A stretch of DNA of 9,782 nt from assembly GCA_031271375.1 (NCBI GenBank), contig JAISVU010000320.1, positions 1-9,782 on the forward strand. The letters are read 5' to 3'. The DNA is from Clostridiales bacterium. GTDB taxonomy: Bacteria; Bacillota; Clostridia; Lachnospirales; WRAX01. Each line of letters opens with the position of its first letter. Position 1 is the stretch's first letter. The position numbers and the translations under genes are program-made. This document shows positions 6,689-9,782 of the stretch, piece after piece. The notes beneath the pieces are model-generated. The model saw nothing but the letters and a program-made list of their open reading frames with translations. It was not told the origin of the DNA and ran no database searches.

Positions 6689-6708
6689 TTAAGGTCTTAG
6701 TCCCTTAA
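6689..6708 (+). repeat. Small inverted repeat between fliF and fliG
   Basis: TTAAGG (6689-6694) and CCTTAA (6703-6708) form a 6-bp stem with an 8-nt loop just before the fliG ribosome binding site (AGAGGAGG, 6711-6718). No T-tract follows. The 10-mer AAGGTCTTAG within it (6691-6700) also occurs at 2501-2510, upstream of purD. A weak processing or remnant element is possible. Confidence 0.35.
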
Positions 6709-6725
6709 CGAGAGGAGGCGATTTT

Positions 6726-7763
6726 ATGCCGACGGCAACAGCGGCATCCGCTGCACAGGTAGACCTATCAGGAAGAGAAAAAGCGGCGATTCTTTTAATT
6801 ACGCTGGGGCCGGAAAAATCGGCAATGCTGTTCAAGCATTTAAAGGAAGACGAGATAGAGGCGCTTACGCTCCAGATAGCCAATACGAATATAATCCTGC
6901 CCCAGGCGAGGGAACAGGTGCTTAACGAGTTTTACGAAATCTGCCTGGCGCAGCAATATATAACCGAGGGCGGAATAAACTACGCCAAGACGCTCCTTGA
7001 AAAATCGCTCGGCGAAGATAAGGCCTTCGAAATCCTCCAGAAACTGGGCGGAACCCTAAAAGCGAAGCCCTTTGATTTCATACGGAAGACCGACGCGACA
7101 CAGATTCTGACCTTTATACAGAATGAGCATCCCCAAACGATCGCGTTGATCCTGTCTTATCTGAAGCCAAAGCAGGCCGCCGAGGTTGTAGCGGAGCTGT
7201 CGCAGGAGCGCCAGGCTGACGTCGCCCGCAGGATCGCTAAGATGGACAGGACATCGCCCGACGTGATTAAGGAGATTGAGCGGGCGCTGGAAAAGAAGCT
7301 GTCTTCGCTCCTGTTGGAGGATTACACTATGGTAGGCGGCGTGGACTCCGTGGTCAACATCCTAAACGAGGTGGACCGCTCAACAGAGAAGAATATCATG
7401 GAAACGCTGGAAAACGAGGATATCGAGCTGGCCGAAGAGATCAAGAAGAAGATGTTCGTCTTCGAGGATATCGTGATACTCAGCGGCAGAGATGTCCAGC
7501 GCCTGTACAGAGAAATTCCAGACCAGAAGGAATGGGCCGTCGCGCTGAAGAGCGCGAGCCAGGAGCTCAAAGACCTCATCTTCGCGAACGTATCGAAGCG
7601 CCTCGCGGCTATGCTCCAGGAGGAAATAGATATCCTCGGCCCGGTACGGCGCTCGGATGTTGAGGAAGCGCAGCAGAAGATCGTCAATGTAGTGAGAAAG
7701 CTCCAGGACGCCAACGAAATTATTATTGCACGCGGCGGCGGAGGGGACGATGTCATTGCATAG
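6726..7763 (+). CDS. fliG: Flagellar motor switch / rotor protein FliG
   Basis: FliG sits on the cytoplasmic face of the MS ring, binds FliF through its N-terminal domain and FliM through its middle domain, and receives torque from the stator at its C-terminal domain. The 345-residue product has the usual length. Visible are EHPQ (residues 134-137), the middle-domain signature, MFVFEDIV (243-250), and the C-terminal GPVRRSDVEEAQQ (305-317). By alignment to E. coli FliG, the torque-helix charges appear kept: Lys275, Arg292, Glu299-Glu300 (Asp-Asp in E. coli) and Arg308. The usual DDR before the IQ segment is replaced by SGR (253-255). The tail is glycine-rich (GGGG, 337-340). The ATG at 6726 follows AGAGGAGG by 7 nt. 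The end overlaps the likely fliH start by 14 nt. Confidence 0.97.
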   Translation: MPTATAASAAQVDLSGREKAAILLITLGPEKSAMLFKHLKEDEIEALTLQIANTNIILPQAREQVLNEFYEICLAQQYITEGGINYAKTLLEKSLGEDKAFEILQKLGGTLKAKPFDFIRKTDATQILTFIQNEHPQTIALILSYLKPKQAAEVVAELSQERQADVARRIAKMDRTSPDVIKEIERALEKKLSSLLLEDYTMVGGVDSVVNILNEVDRSTEKNIMETLENEDIELAEEIKKKMFVFEDIVILSGRDVQRLYREIPDQKEWAVALKSASQELKDLIFANVSKRLAAMLQEEIDILGPVRRSDVEEAQQKIVNVVRKLQDANEIIIARGGGGDDVIA

Positions 7764-8580
7764 CATGGATTTTTATACGGGCATGAATACCCGTTCGAAT
7801 GTCCTTAAATCCAGGACAATCACATTAAGCGATAAGAAAATAAGAATAAACCCGCCGGAAGGCTGGGAAGAGGAAGAGGAAGAAAAACGCCGCGAGGAGG
7901 AACTGTCCAAGACGAACAGGGAATCCGCGGAGATGTGGGCGCAGGAGCTGGAGAATTTAACCGTATTAAAGGCTCAAATGATCGCCGAGGGGCAAAAGGA
8001 AGCTGACCGGGTAAAGGGCATCGCCCAGGCGGAATCGATGGATATCGTGAGCAGGGCCGTAGTCGACGGCAACAACCAGCGGAACGCCATCATGGAGGAA
8101 GCCCGGCAGGCCGGCTACGAAAGCGGTATCACGCAGGGCAGGAAAGACGGGGAGCTGCTAAGAACCCAAGCCCTCGAGGTTCTGGACGACGCCCAGAAGC
8201 AGCGGGCGGAAATGATCGCCGGGGTCGAGGGGGAGCTTGTGCAGCTGGTTATGGATATATCGGAAAAGCTGCTGCGGAATAAGGCCGCTTTTAGCCCCCA
8301 GCTGATTCTATGCCTTATTAAAGCGGCGCTTTCGGAAACCACCACATCCGAGGACATTACGGTACGCGTTTCCGAGGATGATTATGACGGGGTGCTTGAG
8401 AATAAAGAAGAGCTGATGAAGATGGTCGGCGGCGGCGCGAAGCTGGAGATTGTAAAGGACATGGCGCTGGGCAAGTCAGACTGCGTAATAGAGACGGCTT
8501 ACGGCTATATTGATTCCAGTTTGGATCAGCAGCTGTCGGCGCTGCGCGAGCAGATATATTTTATAGGCAATATTAAATGA
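7750..8580 (+). CDS. fliH: Flagellar export assembly protein FliH
   Basis: FliH binds and restrains the export ATPase FliI and helps dock it at the export gate. From ATG 7750 the product has 276 residues. A very acidic run (EEEEEE, about residues 40-45) is followed by a long charged coiled-coil-like helix. Within it, G122-G126-G130-G134 form an unbroken GxxxG ladder, the hallmark of FliH. The C-terminal domain ends with SDCVIETAYGYIDSSLDQQL, as in FliH/YscL. Start choice: ATG 7750 has GGAGG (7740-7744) 5 nt upstream and overlaps fliG by 14 nt. TTG 7756 and ATG 7765 are possible alternatives. The normal downstream partner, fliI, is here one gene further on. The stop TGA is part of the next gene's ribosome binding site (GAGG, 8579-8582). 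Confidence 0.9.
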   Translation: MSLHSMDFYTGMNTRSNVLKSRTITLSDKKIRINPPEGWEEEEEEKRREEELSKTNRESAEMWAQELENLTVLKAQMIAEGQKEADRVKGIAQAESMDIVSRAVVDGNNQRNAIMEEARQAGYESGITQGRKDGELLRTQALEVLDDAQKQRAEMIAGVEGELVQLVMDISEKLLRNKAAFSPQLILCLIKAALSETTTSEDITVRVSEDDYDGVLENKEELMKMVGGGAKLEIVKDMALGKSDCVIETAYGYIDSSLDQQLSALREQIYFIGNIK

Positions 8581-8587
8581 GGTTAAA

Positions 8588-9478
8588 ATGATACCGGAGA
8601 GGCTTAGTAAAAACGGAACGATAGGGATGTTCTGCCCCAGTCACGTTGCGGATAAAGGCCGTTATGACGCTATTATCGCCGCGCTTAACCGGCTGGGCTT
8701 TAGCGTAAAACTTGGGGATAATTTTTGGAAGGATACAAACGGCTACGCCGCGAGCGCGGAGGAACGCGCCGCAGATCTGAACGCCCTCGTTACAGACGAC
8801 AGCGTTGGGATGATACTCTTCAGCGGCGGGGACAGCGCCGCCGAGGTTCTGCCATATATTGACTATGAGAGTATTAAAAAACACCCGAAGATTTTCAGCA
8901 GTTACAGCGACGGCACCTCTATCCTGCTACCGATACACGCGCAAACCGGCCTTGTGACATATTACGGAGCGGGGGCCGGGGAGTTTTATGATCTGCGCCA
9001 TTATGATTATCTGCAGTTCGTTTCCCATTTCATAGAAGGGCATGAAATCAAAACCTTTGTCAAGGACAGCGAATGGAAGACGATAAAAGGCGGAGCCTGC
9101 GAAGGCACGCTTATCGGCGGGTATGCGGGGCTGTTCGCGCTTATGTTCGGAAATACGTATTTCAAATACAATAAAGAAAAAAAGTATTTACTGTTCCTGG
9201 AGGACTACGAAATATTCGGCGGAACGGGCAGGGTGGCCACATACCTGGCAGGCATCAGTCAGAGCGGGTTTATGAACAACGTTACCGGGTTGATTTTCGG
9301 CCATTACGCCGAAAACCCCTCGGAGGACTTTTACCGCCTGCTGGAGCGTTTTGCGGATAAACACGGCATTCCTGTGGTTTATACCGACGACTTCGGGCAC
9401 GGAACAAGGCACGCGATCTTCCCAATCGGCACGGATGCCAAGCTGGACGCGGATAAGCGCTTATTAGAGTTCATTTAA
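8588..9478 (+). CDS. S66-family LD-carboxypeptidase-like protein (LdcA/MccF family)
   Basis: Family S66 enzymes are cytosolic serine peptidases. LdcA removes the terminal D-Ala from recycled muropeptide tetrapeptides; MccF relatives inactivate microcin C-type peptide nucleotides. The 296-residue product opens with IGMFCPSH, the usual first strand. FSGGDSAAEVLPYIDY (78-93) follows, then KIFSSYSDGTS (101-111), where Ser107 is the likely nucleophile (GYSD in most relatives). LLFLEDYE (201-208) holds the likely Glu205, and DFGHGTRHAIFPIGTDAKLDA (268-288) the likely His271. No signal peptide is seen. The length fits LdcA somewhat better than MccF, but the substrate cannot be settled by reading. 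The ATG starts 7 nt after fliH, with GAGG overlapping the fliH stop, so it is translationally coupled. Finding it between fliH and fliI is unusual and hints at a link between wall turnover and flagellum building. Confidence 0.88.
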   Translation: MIPERLSKNGTIGMFCPSHVADKGRYDAIIAALNRLGFSVKLGDNFWKDTNGYAASAEERAADLNALVTDDSVGMILFSGGDSAAEVLPYIDYESIKKHPKIFSSYSDGTSILLPIHAQTGLVTYYGAGAGEFYDLRHYDYLQFVSHFIEGHEIKTFVKDSEWKTIKGGACEGTLIGGYAGLFALMFGNTYFKYNKEKKYLLFLEDYEIFGGTGRVATYLAGISQSGFMNNVTGLIFGHYAENPSEDFYRLLERFADKHGIPVVYTDDFGHGTRHAIFPIGTDAKLDADKRLLEFI

Positions 9479-9492
9479 AAGGAGGCGGAAGG

Positions 9493-9782
9493 GTGCAGAC
9501 GGTAGACATAGCAAAGTACAGAGAAGCCCTTTCCGCCAATTATATAAAGAAGCTGGGCAGGGTAACACAGGTCGTGGGGCTCACAATAGAGTCCGCCGGG
9601 CCGGAGGTCAACCTAGGCGCGGCCTGCGCGATTAAAGCGAACAAATACTCGGAGCCCGTCCTGGCCGAGGTTGTGGGGTTCCGGCAGAGCAATATACTGC
9701 TGATGCCGATGGGCGGGATGTCCGGCGTCGGGCCGGGGAGCATCGTCGAAGCCCTGGGAAAGCCCCTTTCCATAAAGGTTTC
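9493..9782 (+). CDS. fliI: Flagellum-specific export ATPase FliI, 3' truncated
   Basis: FliI is the hexameric ATPase of the flagellar type III export apparatus and the partner of FliH. Only the first 96 residues lie in the window. They contain the N-terminal beta-barrel signatures LGRVTQVVGLTIESAGPEV (21-39), VLAEVVGF (56-63), LLMPMGGMSGVGPGS (69-83) and ALGKPLSIKV, matching FliI more closely than F-type ATPase subunits. The Walker motifs lie beyond the window. The start is GTG 9493, 7 nt after AAAAGGAGG (9477-9485), which overlaps the stop of the S66 peptidase gene. The gene therefore follows the peptidase in what looks like the same operon. Confidence 0.95.
   Translation, partial: MQTVDIAKYREALSANYIKKLGRVTQVVGLTIESAGPEVNLGAACAIKANKYSEPVLAEVVGFRQSNILLMPMGGMSGVGPGSIVEALGKPLSIKV

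Noticed and set aside
7726..7749. TTG at 7726 as the fliH start
   Set aside because: It would lie deeper in fliG with no ribosome binding site at proper distance; ATG 7750 has GGAGG upstream.
7322..7766. Long reverse-strand open frames opposite fliG
   Set aside because: They are low-complexity shadows of fliG with no recognisable domains and no supporting ribosome binding context; the + strand frame is a clear FliG.
8588..9478. Assignment of the S66 gene as a microcin immunity protein (mccF)
   Set aside because: There is no microcin biosynthesis gene nearby and the length is closer to LdcA; family level is all that can be claimed.

Overview
The window is a dense, single-strand (+) stretch of bacterial chromosome. 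It starts inside a purine biosynthesis cluster and runs directly into a flagellar basal-body operon. Gene types and motif styles point to a motile, Gram-positive-type anaerobe of the Clostridia (Bacillota). The evidence is the long-form PurL with a fused glutaminase domain ending in a GHSER motif, the flgB-flgC-fliE-fliF-fliG-fliH-fliI order shared with Bacillus and Clostridium, strong AAGGAGG-type ribosome binding sites, and GTG and TTG starts. The genus cannot be named from the sequence. Base composition is moderately GC-rich, with a clear AT-rich patch inside purD.

Positions 2-3785 hold the purine part: the 3' end of purL (FGAM synthase), then purM (AIR synthetase), purN (GAR transformylase) and purD (GAR synthetase). 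PurM and purN overlap by 13 nt. Between purN and purD lies the largest gap (123 bp). It holds a short CACAAA repeat and two back-to-back hairpins. No purH lies between purN and purD, where many Bacillota clusters have it.

Positions 3809-9782 hold the flagellar part: flgB and flgC (proximal rod), fliE (rod/MS-ring junction), fliF (MS ring), fliG (rotor/switch), fliH (export ATPase regulator), an S66-family LD-carboxypeptidase-like gene, and the 5' end of fliI (export ATPase). Gaps are tiny or absent, so co-transcription is likely. Only 23 bp separate purD from flgB and no terminator is visible there, so the purine transcript could read into the flagellar genes. A close match to a housekeeping sigma promoter (TTGACA, 17-nt spacer, extended -10 TGGGATAAT) lies in the AT-rich part of purD and could serve the flagellar operon separately.

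The points most worth a second look are the peptidoglycan peptidase gene wedged between fliH and fliI, the purine-flagellar junction with its candidate internal promoter, the intergenic hairpin element before purD, and a 7-bp CTAG-containing tandem repeat before fliF. I saw no complete undescribed system; most of the window consists of well-known families in a partly unusual arrangement.
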